Shown in pieces: positions 25,215 through 34,444 of a stretch of 64,000 nucleotides of DNA. Position 1 is the stretch's first letter, and each line of letters opens with the position of its first letter. Position numbers and translations under genes: made by a program. The notes beneath the pieces were generated by a model, which was not told where the DNA came from, searched no databases, and saw only the letters and a list, made by a program, of their open reading frames with translations. Source of the DNA: Trebonia kvetii (GTDB lineage: Bacteria; Actinomycetota; Actinomycetes; Streptosporangiales; Streptosporangiaceae); assembly GCF_007827045.1 (NCBI RefSeq), contig NZ_RPFW01000006.1, forward strand, positions 124,001 through 188,000, in the 5' to 3' direction.

Positions 25215-26288
25215 GTGACCATCGAGACCATCCAGCTACTTACCCCCGAAGGCGAGCGGGTCGACCACCCCGAGTACCCGCTCGACGACGTAGACATTAA
25301 GGGCATGTACCGAGACATGGCCCTCGTCCGGCGCATCGATACCGAGGCGATCGCGCTGCAGCGCCAGGGCGAACTCGCCCTGTGGGCACCGCTGCTCGGC
25401 CAGGAGGCCGCGCAGATCGGCTCCGCCCGGGCGCTCTCCCCCAAGGACATGGCCTTCCCCTCCTACCGTGAGCACGGCGTCGCCTGGTGCCGCGGCATGG
25501 ACATCCTGCGGGTGTTCGAGCTTTTCCGCGGGGTCACCCACGGGGCGTGGGACCCGGAGGAGCACAAGTTCCACCTCTACACGGTCGTCATCGGCGACCA
25601 GACGCTGCATGCCACCGGGTACGCCATGGGCATACAGCGGGACGGCTCGGAGGACGAGGCCGTGATCGCCTACTTCGGCGACGGCGCGACCAGCCAGGGC
25701 GACGTGAGCGAGGCCTTCGCCTGGGCCTCGGTCTTTCACGCGCCGCTCGTCTTCTTCTGCCAGAACAACCAGTTCGCCATCTCGGCGCCGCCAGAGCGGC
25801 AGAGCCGGGCCCCCATCTACCAGCGGGCGAGCGGCTTCGGCTTCCCCGGCATCCGGGTCGACGGCAACGACGTGCTCGCCGTCTACGCGGTGACTAAGCA
25901 GGCGCTGCGGTCGGCCCGCGAGGGCAACGGCCCCACGCTCATCGAGGCCTTCACCTACCGCATGGGCGCGCACACCACCACCGACGACCCGACCAGGTAC
26001 CGGCTCGCGAGCGAGCTCGAGGCCTGGCGGCTGCGGGACCCGCTCGAGCGGGTCCGTTCCTGGCTCGTCCGCACCGGCCAGGCCGACGGCTCCTTCTTCG
26101 AGCAGATCGAGGCGGAGGCTGACGAACTCGCCGCCAAGCTGCGCGCTTCGGTTCTCGCGCTGCCCGATCCGCCGCCGCTCGCGCTTTTCGACAACGTGTA
26201 CGCGGGTAGCAGCACGATCCTCGACGCCGAGCGCGAACAGTACGCGGCCTACCTGGCTGGGTTCGCAGAAGAGGGGGCCGGGCGATGA
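25215..26288 (+). CDS. 2-oxoacid dehydrogenase E1 component, alpha subunit
   Basis: 357 residues. The thiamine diphosphate/Mg motif runs from GDGATSQGDVSEAFAWA to CQNNQFAIS. RMGAHTTTDDPTRYR holds the phosphorylation-loop region. Decarboxylates pyruvate or branched-chain 2-oxoacids and transfers the acyl unit to E2 lipoate. GTG 25215 is chosen for its AAGGAG ribosome site; ATG 25173 is an alternative. Next gene E1-beta overlaps by four bases. No E3 gene is in the window. Pyruvate and branched-chain enzymes are hard to tell apart by eye. Confidence 0.92.
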   Translation: MTIETIQLLTPEGERVDHPEYPLDDVDIKGMYRDMALVRRIDTEAIALQRQGELALWAPLLGQEAAQIGSARALSPKDMAFPSYREHGVAWCRGMDILRVFELFRGVTHGAWDPEEHKFHLYTVVIGDQTLHATGYAMGIQRDGSEDEAVIAYFGDGATSQGDVSEAFAWASVFHAPLVFFCQNNQFAISAPPERQSRAPIYQRASGFGFPGIRVDGNDVLAVYAVTKQALRSAREGNGPTLIEAFTYRMGAHTTTDDPTRYRLASELEAWRLRDPLERVRSWLVRTGQADGSFFEQIEAEADELAAKLRASVLALPDPPPLALFDNVYAGSSTILDAEREQYAAYLAGFAEEGAGR

Positions 26289-27268
26289 CAAGGATTACGC
26301 TCTCCCGCGCGATCAACGAGGGGCTGCGCCGCGCGCTCGAATCCGATCAGAAGGTCATGATCATGGGCGAGGACGTCGGCCGGCTCGGCGGCGTCTTCCG
26401 GGTGACGGACGGGCTGCAGAAGGACTTCGGCGAGCATCGCGTGGTGGACACGCCGCTCGCCGAGTCGGCGATCGTAGGCACCGCGATCGGCCTCGCGCTG
26501 CGCGGCTACCGGCCGGTCTGCGAGATCCAGTTCGACGGCTTCGTCTACCCGGCGACCGATCAGATCGTCAGCCAGCTCGCCAAGATGCGCTACCGCTCCG
26601 GTGGCAAGGTCGCCCTGCCCGTCGTGATCCGCATCCCGTTCGGCGGCGGCATCGGCGCGGTCGAGCACCACAGCGAATCCCCCGAGGTCTTCTTCGCGCA
26701 CACGGCGGGACTTCGGGTCGTCGCCTGCGCCGACCCCGCCGACGCGTTCGCCATGATCCAGCTCGCGATCGCGAGCGACGACCCGGTGATCTTCTTCGAG
26801 CCCAAGCGGCGCTACTGGGACAAGGCCGAGGTCGACACCGCCGCGCCGCTTGCCGACGGCCTTGCGCTCGACAAGGCACGCGTGGTGCATCCCGGCACCG
26901 ACGTGACCCTGCTCAGCTACGGTCCGCTCGTGCGCACCTGCATCGAGGCGGCGATCGCCGGTGACAACGACGGGCGGTCGATCGAGGTGATCGACCTCCG
27001 CTCGCTCTCGCCGCTTGACATGGCGACGGTCGGTGAGTCGGTGCGCCGCACCGGCCGCTGCGTGATCGCTCACGAGGCGCCCGTCTACGCCGGGCTCGGT
27101 GCCGAGATCGCGGCCCGGGTCACCGAGGAGTGCTTCTACCAGCTCGAGTCCCCGGTGCTGCGGGTCGGCGGCTTCGCCATCCCGTACCCGGTCGCGCGGG
27201 CGGAGGACCATTACCTGCCGGACCTGGACCGGATCCTGGACGCCGTAGACCGGACATTCACTTACTGA
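26285..27268 (+). CDS. 2-oxoacid dehydrogenase E1 component, beta subunit
   Basis: 327 residues. Transketolase pyrimidine-binding domain (LGGVFRVTDGLQKDFGEHRV, DTPLAESAIVGTAIGLALRG, EIQFDGFVYPATDQI) and C-terminal transketolase domain (VIDLRSLSPLDMATVGESV). Forms the alpha2beta2 E1 with the preceding subunit. Start ATG overlaps the E1-alpha stop (ATGA). Confidence 0.93.
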   Translation: MTRITLSRAINEGLRRALESDQKVMIMGEDVGRLGGVFRVTDGLQKDFGEHRVVDTPLAESAIVGTAIGLALRGYRPVCEIQFDGFVYPATDQIVSQLAKMRYRSGGKVALPVVIRIPFGGGIGAVEHHSESPEVFFAHTAGLRVVACADPADAFAMIQLAIASDDPVIFFEPKRRYWDKAEVDTAAPLADGLALDKARVVHPGTDVTLLSYGPLVRTCIEAAIAGDNDGRSIEVIDLRSLSPLDMATVGESVRRTGRCVIAHEAPVYAGLGAEIAARVTEECFYQLESPVLRVGGFAIPYPVARAEDHYLPDLDRILDAVDRTFTY

Positions 27269-27283
27269 CCTGGGGAGATCACA

Positions 27284-27370
27284 GTGGCGAGCGAGGCTTG
27301 GTTTGTAGCCGAGCGGGAGGCACAGACAACGGTCACCACAGGGCGACCCGCAGCTTGGCAGGAGAGGTAG
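27284..27370 (+). CDS. Possible 28-codon leader ORF between E1-beta and E2
   Basis: GTG 27284 is preceded by TGGGGAGATCACA and opens a frame of 28 codons ending in TAG at 27368-27370. Its last base is the first base of the E2 start (TAGTG), so it could couple E2 translation to ribosomes that read it. The product starts MASEAWFVAEREAQ and has no family. Supported only by ribosome site and overlap; it may be chance. Confidence 0.3.
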   Translation: MASEAWFVAEREAQTTVTTGRPAAWQER

Positions 27371-28941
27371 TGGCGCAAAAGGAGTTCAGGCTCCCCGACG
27401 TCGGGGAGGGCCTCACCGAGGCCGACATCGTCGCCTGGCACGTCAAGCCGGGCGACACGGTGCGTATCAACCAGGTCATCGTGGACATCGAGACGGCGAA
27501 GGCCGTGGTCGAGCTGCCGAGCCCGTACGCGGGTACGGTCAGCGCCCTGCTCGTCGATGTCGGTCAGACCGTCGACGTCGGCACCCCGATCATCGCGGTT
27601 GACGTGCCGAGCGCGGACGGCGCGGAGCCCGAGCCCGCCAAGCCCGCGCAGCAGCCGGGCGGCCAGGCCGACGCGGCATCGCAGGAGCCAGGGCCACCGG
27701 AGACTGGCTCGCAGGACACTGACACGAAGGAAGCGAAGGACGCCCCGCAGGAGAATGTCCGGCAGCCCGTGCTTGTCGGCTACGGCGTCAAGCCGGGATC
27801 GACGCGCCGCCGGGCAAGGAAGCAGCCGCCGACGCGGCCCGGCTCCTACCCGGCCACGCCGTCGGCACCGCCCTCCGCACCGCCGCCCGCACCGCCGGGC
27901 GGCGGGCCGGGCCCGGCGTTCCCGGCCGGGATCAAGCTTCCGCCAGGCATTCCGGCGCCGCCGGCGGTGCCCGCGCAGGGACAGCCCGCGCCCGGCAGGG
28001 CGCGGGCACTGGCCAAGCCGCCGGTGCGGCGGCTCGCCAGGGATCTCGGCGTCGACCTGGGCGCACTGTCGGGCAGCGGGCCGGAGGGCTCGGTCACCCG
28101 GGACGATGTCGAGCGCGCGGCCAGTGCCAGCCGCAACCGTTCGGCAGCTGAGGACCAGGTGCCCGGCGGCCAGGTGCCTGAGGGCCAAGTGCCTGACGGA
28201 CGGGCGCACGGCGCGGCCGGCAGCACCTCGGCCACTGCCGAGGCCGAGGAGCGGATTCCGGTGCGCGGCGTGCGCAAGCACACCGCCGCGGCGATGGTGA
28301 CGAGCGCGTTCACCGCGCCGCACGTGACCGAGTTCCTTCAGGTGGACGTGACAGAGACGATGGCCGCGGTGCGCCGGGCGCGCGACCTGCCCGAGTTCGC
28401 CGGGGTCAGGGTGTCGCCGCTGCTGTTCGTGGCGAAGGCGCTGCTGGTCGCCGCGCGGCGGCATCCCATGATCAACTCCTCGTGGGATGAGGCGGCGCAG
28501 GAGATCGTCGTGAAGCGGCCGGTGAACCTCGGCCTCGCGGTCGCCGCCGAGCGCGGCCTGCTGGTGCCGAACGTGAAGGGCGCCGACACGCTGCCGCTGG
28601 CGGACCTCGCGCGGGCGATCGACGAGCTTGCCACGACGGCGCGGTCCGGCAAGGCCACCCCCGCCGACATGGCGGGCGGGACGATCACGATCACCAACGT
28701 CGGCGTGTTCGGCGTCGACGCGGGGACCCCCATCCTGATGCCCGGCGAGGCCGCGATCCTGGCCTTCGGGCAGGTGCGGGACATGCCGTGGGTGGTCGCA
28801 GGCGAGCTCGCGGTGCGGAAGGTCACCACGCTGTCCCTGTCGTTCGATCACCGGATCGTCGACGGGGAACTGGGCTCAGCGGTGCTTCGCGACGTAGGCT
28901 CGATGCTGGAGGATCCACTCCGGATGCTTACCTGGTCGTGA
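27370..28941 (+). CDS. 2-oxoacid dehydrogenase E2 acyltransferase
   Basis: 523 residues. The lipoyl domain is at residues about 5-80 with the lipoylated Lys in DIETAKAVVELP. A long Pro/Ala/Gln-rich linker follows, with GQVPEGQVPDG-like repeats further on. The E1/E3-binding domain is at about 220-255 (VRRLARDLGVDLGALSGSGP). The catalytic domain ends with LSLSFDHRIVDGELG, containing the active His and Asp. GTG 27370 follows GGAGAGG. Forms the complex core with the two E1 subunits encoded just upstream. One lipoyl domain only. Confidence 0.93.
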   Translation: MAQKEFRLPDVGEGLTEADIVAWHVKPGDTVRINQVIVDIETAKAVVELPSPYAGTVSALLVDVGQTVDVGTPIIAVDVPSADGAEPEPAKPAQQPGGQADAASQEPGPPETGSQDTDTKEAKDAPQENVRQPVLVGYGVKPGSTRRRARKQPPTRPGSYPATPSAPPSAPPPAPPGGGPGPAFPAGIKLPPGIPAPPAVPAQGQPAPGRARALAKPPVRRLARDLGVDLGALSGSGPEGSVTRDDVERAASASRNRSAAEDQVPGGQVPEGQVPDGRAHGAAGSTSATAEAEERIPVRGVRKHTAAAMVTSAFTAPHVTEFLQVDVTETMAAVRRARDLPEFAGVRVSPLLFVAKALLVAARRHPMINSSWDEAAQEIVVKRPVNLGLAVAAERGLLVPNVKGADTLPLADLARAIDELATTARSGKATPADMAGGTITITNVGVFGVDAGTPILMPGEAAILAFGQVRDMPWVVAGELAVRKVTTLSLSFDHRIVDGELGSAVLRDVGSMLEDPLRMLTWS

Positions 28942-28953
28942 TAGGGGTCGGCG

Positions 28954-29613
28954 ATGACGATGCGGAAGTTCCGCGACGCGCTCATAGTGATGGGCGCGTT
29001 CCTCGTAGTGCTCTGGACGCTCCAGGTGGTCAACTGGGCGGACGGGTACCGGCTTGACACCGAGCTCGGCATCCTGCCCGAGCACGTGAGCCGGCTGCCG
29101 GAGATCTTCACCGCTCCGCTGCTGCACTTCTCCTGGCAGCACATCGAGGGCAACTCGGTGCCGCTGTTTGTCCTCGGCGTGCTCGCCGCGTACCGGTCCA
29201 TACCGCGGTTCCTGCTTGCGTCGCTGATCATCGCGGTGACGAGCGGCCTCGCGGTGTGGCTGTTCCAGTCGAGCAACGAGCTGACGGTCGGTGCCTCCGG
29301 GCTCATCTTCGGTTACTTCGGCTACGTCCTGGTGCGCGGGTTCTTCGACAGGAACCCCGTGGACATCGGCGTCGGCCTGGTGGCCGGCGTGCTCTATTGG
29401 ACGATCCTTGCGGTGGCCCTTCCCGGCACGCCCGGGGTGAGCTGGATCGGCCATCTGGGCGGCCTCGTCGGCGGCATCCTCGCCGCCTGGCTGTTGCGGA
29501 CCCCGGCTGTCGCGGCGCCTCGTGCGCCGCGGCAGCGGCCCGCACCTTCGTCGCCTCCCGGCGGCAAGAGCGTCGACGACCTGCTGCGGGAGCTGAAGGA
29601 GCAGGGATTCTAA
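28954..29613 (+). CDS. Rhomboid-family intramembrane serine protease
   Basis: 219 residues with six hydrophobic segments. Catalytic Ser lies in VGASGLIFGYFGY and the partner His in SWIGHLGGLVGG; HFSWQHIEGNS is the conserved loop/oxyanion region. A cytoplasmic Pro/Arg-rich tail ends in KSVDDLLRELKEQGF. Cleaves transmembrane helices of unknown targets. 12 bases after E2, so it may share the transcript. Confidence 0.9.
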   Translation: MTMRKFRDALIVMGAFLVVLWTLQVVNWADGYRLDTELGILPEHVSRLPEIFTAPLLHFSWQHIEGNSVPLFVLGVLAAYRSIPRFLLASLIIAVTSGLAVWLFQSSNELTVGASGLIFGYFGYVLVRGFFDRNPVDIGVGLVAGVLYWTILAVALPGTPGVSWIGHLGGLVGGILAAWLLRTPAVAAPRAPRQRPAPSSPPGGKSVDDLLRELKEQGF

Positions 29614-29622
29614 GCTCTCCCC

Positions 29623-29916
29623 ATGATCCGTCACACCGCGCTGTTCAAGTGGACCACCGAGGCGACCGACGAGCAGAAGGCAGCCGTCGCGGCCGAACTC
29701 GCCTCGCTGCCGCCGATCGTGCCGTCGATACGCGGATTCGTCCTCGGCGCTGACGTCGGCGTGGCCACGGGGAACTTCGATTTCGCCGTGACCGCCGACT
29801 TCGACGACGAGGCCGGGTTCTTCGCCTACCGCGACGATCCCGCGCACCGCGACATCATCAGCCGGACCATCACGCCGATCATGGCGCAGCGGGTGGCGGT
29901 CCAGTTCAGGTTCTGA
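29623..29916 (+). CDS. Dabb (stress-responsive alpha/beta barrel) protein
   Basis: 97 residues, one Dabb domain: MIRHTALFKWTTEATDEQKA, then the FDFAVTADFDDEAGFFAY strand-helix and DDPAHRDI. Usually dimeric; the role is unknown here. Nine bases after the rhomboid gene, so probably co-transcribed, and followed by a strong hairpin. Confidence 0.85.
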   Translation: MIRHTALFKWTTEATDEQKAAVAAELASLPPIVPSIRGFVLGADVGVATGNFDFAVTADFDDEAGFFAYRDDPAHRDIISRTITPIMAQRVAVQFRF

Positions 29917-29989
29917 CCGGAGAGACGCGGAACGGGTGCTGGCTTACCGTGCCCAGCGAGATGACTCGCCTGGCGGTTTAAGCCGCGAA

Positions 29990-30053
29990 CGAGCTCTCTT
30001 TTCTGGCCTCGGCGGTCACGCCGCTCTGAAGCAACGCCAGAAAAGAGAGCTCG
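29990..30053. terminator. Perfect 18-bp bidirectional terminator
   Basis: Arm 29990-30007 (core GAGCTCTCTTTTCTGGC) pairs perfectly with 30036-30053 around a 28-base loop. The stem contains a TTTT/AAAA block. It lies between the convergent Dabb and acyl-CoA dehydrogenase genes. Confidence 0.8.
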
Positions 30054-30080
30054 CCGTTCCGGATCCTGCTTTTCGAATAC

Positions 30081-31931
30081 TTAGAACGCGCCCTCGGGGA
30101 CATCCATGAGGTCGTTGGTCGTCGCCTCGATGATCTTCCTGTCGCTCTCCAGGCGGGGCAGCACCGTGGCGGCGAAGAACCGGGCTACCGCGAGCTTGCC
30201 CGCGTAGAAGTCCCGGTCGGTCTCGGGCAGCGCATCCGCGTTGTCCAGCGCACGGCCCGCGACCTCGGCCTGCCTGGCGAGCAGCCAGCCGATGATCAGG
30301 TCGCCGAAGGCGATCAGCAGCCGCACGGACTGCTGGCCGACCTTGTGTGCCTCCTCCGGGCGCTCGAACGAGCCGATCACGAAGCCGGTCATCGCGTTGA
30401 GCATCGCCTCGACCTGGGCAACGCCGTCGGCGAGCGCCGCGCGCTCGGCCTTGAGCCGCCCGTCGCCGCTCGTCGCCGCGTCGCTCGCCGCGGCGAAGGA
30501 CGTGATCTCGCCGAGCAGCGACCTGACCGCGGCCCCCTGGTCGCGGACCAGCTTGCGGTAGAAGAAGTCGAGCGACTGGATGCCGGTGGTGCCCTCGTAC
30601 AGGGAGTCGATCTTGGCGTCCCTGATGTACTGCTCGATCGGGTAGTCCTGGAGGAACCCGGAGCCGCCAAGCGTCTGCAGCGAGAGCGTGAGCATCTCGT
30701 ACGCCCGCTCGGAGCCGACGCCCTTGACGACGGGGAGCAGCAGGTCGTTGCGGGCCGCCGCGGCCTCGTCGGCGGCGCCGCTCGCGGTGGCGAGCTGGAC
30801 GGCGTCCTGCTGGGTGGCCGTGTAGAGGACGAGCGCGCGCAGGCCCTCCGCGTAGGCCTTCTGCAGCATGAGCATCCGCCGGACGTCGGGGTGGTGGATG
30901 ATCGTCACCCGCGGCGAGGTCTTGTCGAGCTGCCTGGTCAGGTCGGGGCCCTGCACCCGGTTCTTCGCGTAGTCGAGCGCGTTGAGATAGCCGGTCGACA
31001 GGGTCTCGATCGCCTTGCTTCCGACCATCATCCGCGCGTGCTCGATGACCATGAACATCTGCCTGATGCCGTCGTGCACGTCGCCGATCAGGGTGCCGAC
31101 CGCGGGCAGGCCCGGGTCACCGCCGAACGTCAGCTCGCAGGTGGTGGAGACCTTCAGGCCCATCTTGTGCTCGACATTGGTGACCTTGACGCCGTTGCGC
31201 TCACCGAGCGAGCCGTCGGGGTTCACGAGGTACTTCGGCACGAGGAACATGGACAGGCCCTTGGTGCCGCCGGCGGCACCCTCTGGCCTGGCGAGCACCA
31301 GGTGGAAGATGTTCTCCGCCATGTCGTGCTCGGCGCCGGTGATGAACCGCTTGACGCCCTCGATGTGCCAGGTGCCGTCGGGCTGCCGCACCGCCTTGGC
31401 CCGGCCGGCGCCGACGTCAGAGCCTGCGTCGGGCTCGGTCAGCACCATGGTCGCGCCCCACTCGCGCTCGATGGCGAGCTCGGCGAAGCGCTTCTGCTCT
31501 GGGGTGCCGAGGTGCCACAGGATGGCGGCGAACGTCGGCCCGTTGTAATACATCCACAGGGCGGGGTTGGCGCCGAGTACGCAGCTCGCGAGCGCCCACT
31601 GCAGCGACCGCGGCGCCACACTGCCGCCGAGCTCGGGCGGCACCGAAAGCCGCCACCACTCCGCGTCCATCAGCGCGCGGAACGACTTCTTGAACGACTC
31701 GGGCAGCGTCACGCTGCTCGTCGCCGGGTCGAAGACCGGCGGATTGCGGTCGGCGTCCGTGAACGACTCGGCGACCGGCCCCAGGGCGAGCCTGTTGACC
31801 TCGGCCAGCATGTCCCGCGCGGTCTCCTCGTCCACCTCGGTGAACGGCCCAGTGCCCAGGATCTCCCGCCGGCCGAGCACCTCGAAGAGGTTGAACTCGA
31901 TGTCCCGGAGATTGCTCTTGTAGTGGCTCAT
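30081..31931 (-). CDS. Acyl-CoA dehydrogenase, FadE5-like
   Basis: 616 residues, the long form (ordinary ones are about 380). N-terminal extension MSHYKSNLRDIEFNLFEVLG is diagnostic of the FadE5-type group. FAD/substrate motifs: MVLTEPDAGSDVGAGRAKAV and KRFITGAEHDM; then EHKMGLKVSTTCELTFGG and the QTLGGSGFLQDYPIEQYIRD region. The C-terminal domain (after residue ~470) is helical. Oxidises fatty acyl-CoA to enoyl-CoA using FAD. Monocistronic, facing the strong terminator. Confidence 0.9.
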   Translation of the reverse strand: MSHYKSNLRDIEFNLFEVLGRREILGTGPFTEVDEETARDMLAEVNRLALGPVAESFTDADRNPPVFDPATSSVTLPESFKKSFRALMDAEWWRLSVPPELGGSVAPRSLQWALASCVLGANPALWMYYNGPTFAAILWHLGTPEQKRFAELAIEREWGATMVLTEPDAGSDVGAGRAKAVRQPDGTWHIEGVKRFITGAEHDMAENIFHLVLARPEGAAGGTKGLSMFLVPKYLVNPDGSLGERNGVKVTNVEHKMGLKVSTTCELTFGGDPGLPAVGTLIGDVHDGIRQMFMVIEHARMMVGSKAIETLSTGYLNALDYAKNRVQGPDLTRQLDKTSPRVTIIHHPDVRRMLMLQKAYAEGLRALVLYTATQQDAVQLATASGAADEAAAARNDLLLPVVKGVGSERAYEMLTLSLQTLGGSGFLQDYPIEQYIRDAKIDSLYEGTTGIQSLDFFYRKLVRDQGAAVRSLLGEITSFAAASDAATSGDGRLKAERAALADGVAQVEAMLNAMTGFVIGSFERPEEAHKVGQQSVRLLIAFGDLIIGWLLARQAEVAGRALDNADALPETDRDFYAGKLAVARFFAATVLPRLESDRKIIEATTNDLMDVPEGAF

Positions 31932-32141
31932 GTAACGCTCCGCGTGTTCGGTGCCTAGTTACATGTTACTCGCCAGTAGCAAGATGGCACGCCAACCGGG
32001 GGGCCTATTTTTGGCTCGCCCGACGGCGTCGGGACATCCTCGCGCGGTCCGCCAGGGATCGGTAACGGATCTCTTCCGTTCTTCACCTGTTTCGGCACTT
32101 TTGAGGCATGAACGCAGGTCTAAGGGCTAGGCTTCCTGCTC

Positions 32142-33284
32142 GTGACGGATGTTCGCGACCCCTCAGGAGGCCTCCCCACGCGGCAGCCTAGCGACGGCAT
32201 GCCCTCGCGGCAGTCGGGCGGGGCGCTGCCGGCTTCGGCGCTGCCCACGCGGCAGTTTACGGCGGACCTGCCTCCTAGAACCGGCAATTTCGAACAGCGA
32301 GCGAGCTTCAGCCCCGGCGAGCTGCCCGCCCGCGGCGGTCCCGAGCGGGGTGGGCTTGAGCCCCGCGGGTTTGAGCCCCGTGGTCCTGAGCGTGAGGCGT
32401 TCCCTGTTCGCCAGCCCGCCATGCGCCCGCCGCGACGGACCGAGGGCGGCCGTCACCGCCGCCCGGTGCCGGCCAGCCTGCCGCAGAGCGCGCCGGCTCT
32501 CATCCTCGCCGTGCCAGGCAGGGATGCCGACCTCAGCGGCGGCCCGGCCGGCGAGCTAACCAGCATACTCCGGGTGGACAACCCGGCCGTGGACGTGCGC
32601 GCGGCCCGCATCGACGGCGGCGGCTACGACGACCCGTCGGACCTGCGCGCGGTCCTCGCCGACGCGGCCGAGCGGCGGACGGACAGCAGCGCTCCGTGCG
32701 CCGTGGTGATCCCGCTGATCGCGACCGTCAACCCGCCGGTGATCCGCAGGCTGCGCGAGGCCGTGGCGGCGAGCGGCACCAACGCAATCGTCAGCGGCTT
32801 CATCAACTCCAACGCGCTGATCGCCGAGGCGCTGCACATCCGGCTCGCCGAGGCCGGGCTCGCCCGCCAGGACCGCGTTCGGCTGTTCAGCATCATGACT
32901 TCTGCGGACGGCGTACTTATCGCCACGGTCGGCGGACCCGACGCGGCCGCCGCCGCCAACGTCACCTCGGTCCTCCTCGCGGCGCGATTGGCGCTTCCGG
33001 TCATCACCGCGTCCATGGACAGCGCACCGTCGGTGCACGAGGGCGCACTGCGGCTCAAGGAGATGGGGGTCAGCCGGCTCGCCATCGCCCCCTGCTTCAT
33101 CGGGCCGGAGGCGACGCGCAGCGACCTGGACTCACTCGCGATCGGCGCCGAGTGCGCGGCGCCCATCGGCGCGCACGGCAACATCGCCAAGCTCGCCGCG
33201 CTCACCTACGGGCAGGCGATCAGCCAGCTTGACCTCCCGGTGCCCGGCGACGGCGGCAAGGAAGTACGCGGGCAGCACGAGTAG
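32142..33284 (+). CDS. CbiX/SirB-like protein lacking metal-ligand histidines, with repeat-rich N-terminus
   Basis: 380 residues. Residues ~115-370 have the sirohydrochlorin-chelatase fold pattern (APALILAVPGRDADLSGG; TSVLLAARLALP; RLAIAPCFIGPEATRSDLD; CAAPIGAHGNIAKLAAL). The two metal-binding histidines expected in GHGSR and GRHxRxD are replaced by AVPGRD and GPEATRSD, so chelatase activity is unlikely. Residues 1-105 are Pro/Arg-rich with repeated LPTRQ, MPSRQ, LPTRQ, FPVRQ. The GTG start lacks a ribosome site; TAGGCT at 32128-32133 suggests a leaderless mRNA. Confidence 0.75.
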   Translation: MTDVRDPSGGLPTRQPSDGMPSRQSGGALPASALPTRQFTADLPPRTGNFEQRASFSPGELPARGGPERGGLEPRGFEPRGPEREAFPVRQPAMRPPRRTEGGRHRRPVPASLPQSAPALILAVPGRDADLSGGPAGELTSILRVDNPAVDVRAARIDGGGYDDPSDLRAVLADAAERRTDSSAPCAVVIPLIATVNPPVIRRLREAVAASGTNAIVSGFINSNALIAEALHIRLAEAGLARQDRVRLFSIMTSADGVLIATVGGPDAAAAANVTSVLLAARLALPVITASMDSAPSVHEGALRLKEMGVSRLAIAPCFIGPEATRSDLDSLAIGAECAAPIGAHGNIAKLAALTYGQAISQLDLPVPGDGGKEVRGQHE

Positions 33285-33464
33285 CACCCCCGCTGACCTG
33301 CGCTTTTCCGGACTCGCGCGCCCGCTTTGCCCGGGTTCGCCCGCCTACTCACCCGCCCTGCTTGGGTGATTGCCGGCATATCATGGCCAACCAGTGCTGC
33401 CGCGGCTGCGTCTCAGGGGGCATAGGAGACGGCAGCGGACCGACGCGACGATTGGCAGGGCAAC

Positions 33465-34424
33465 ATGCGCGTGGTTACCAAGATGCTGAGTACCGGCCTG
33501 CTTGCCACGGCAGCCGCTGTCGGCTTGCTGACGGTCCCGGCGGTCGCGGCAACCTCGTCGCCCGCGGCAACCTCGTCGCCCGCGGCCGCGGGCGCGGTCA
33601 CCCCAGGGTCCGGGTTCGCGTACGGGACGGACAGCTTTCCCATGACGGTGACCGGCACCGGCCCGTACAAGGAACCGGTACTCGGCACCAGCTACGGCGG
33701 CTACATGGGCATGGCGGGGAACTGGGCGCGCACCCTCGGCTGCAGCACCGGCAACTTCCTCGCCTGGACGCCGGTCAACGCAGGCCAGGCGAACGCCAAC
33801 TTCCGGACGTATCACGTGGGCGTCGGCACCGGCGTCTACTGGTACATGGGAGGCCCGGGGGTCGACCCGCACTGGAACGGCACCACCACCGAGGCCTTCC
33901 AGTGGGGCAAGGTGCAGGCGTCATGGGCGCTCGCCGCGATCAAGGGCAAGTACATTCCCTACCCGGTGGTCTGGGCCGACATCGAGTTGCCCGGCATCGC
34001 TCCCGCCCCGGACAGCGGCTGGAACAGCGTCTACACCTCGCCGTGCAGCGGCGTAAAAAAGCAGTTTTACGTGCCCGCAGTCATCGACCGGACGGTGTTC
34101 AACGGCTTCGCCAACTACCTGACCTCGCACTCCAAGTACAAGGTGGGCGTCTACTCTTCCCCGCTGATCTGGCCATCCATCTTTGGCAACGGCACGTACG
34201 CCAGCCTGCCTAACACGTACGAGTGGACGTATTCGCCGGAGACCGCGAGCCTGTCTGCCGCGCCGAACGGCTGGTGCCTGCGCGGCACGTCGTCCTGCGC
34301 GACGTTCTTCGGCGGGCAGTCGTCGTCGAGCAAGTACGCGCTGATGTGGCAGTGGTCGGGCGGCGGCGGAGTCCGCAATCCCTACGGCGACTTCGACCAG
34401 ATCGACGTGGCGCGGATGGGGTAA
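33465..34424 (+). CDS. Secreted protein, possible TIM-barrel glycan hydrolase-like fold
   Basis: 319 residues. Signal peptide at 1-29 (MRVVTKMLSTGLLATAAAVG, AVA-AT cleavage), then a duplicated ATSSPA. The mature part contains VVWADIELPG, KVGVYSSPLIW and a final YALMWQWSGGGGVRNPYGDF, which recall the strand ends of GH25-like barrels (acidic residues after strands and a closing W-Q-W-like strand). I do not recognise a confirmed family, and a catalytic role is speculative. Exported. Ends at a palindromic hairpin. Confidence 0.65.
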   Translation: MRVVTKMLSTGLLATAAAVGLLTVPAVAATSSPAATSSPAAAGAVTPGSGFAYGTDSFPMTVTGTGPYKEPVLGTSYGGYMGMAGNWARTLGCSTGNFLAWTPVNAGQANANFRTYHVGVGTGVYWYMGGPGVDPHWNGTTTEAFQWGKVQASWALAAIKGKYIPYPVVWADIELPGIAPAPDSGWNSVYTSPCSGVKKQFYVPAVIDRTVFNGFANYLTSHSKYKVGVYSSPLIWPSIFGNGTYASLPNTYEWTYSPETASLSAAPNGWCLRGTSSCATFFGGQSSSSKYALMWQWSGGGGVRNPYGDFDQIDVARMG

Positions 34425-34440
34425 GGGCTCCGCGGAGCCC
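34425..34440. terminator. Short bidirectional hairpin
   Basis: GGGCTCCGCGGAGCCC is a 16-base perfect palindrome overlapping the stop of the secreted-protein gene (last stop base 34424) and lying just past the stop of prfC on the other strand. Modest terminator candidate. Confidence 0.45.
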
Positions 34441-34444
34441 CGGC

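Noticed and set aside
30345..31958. 537-codon open frame opposite the acyl-CoA dehydrogenase
   Set aside because: Antisense to a gene with clear family motifs; no ribosome site or domain.
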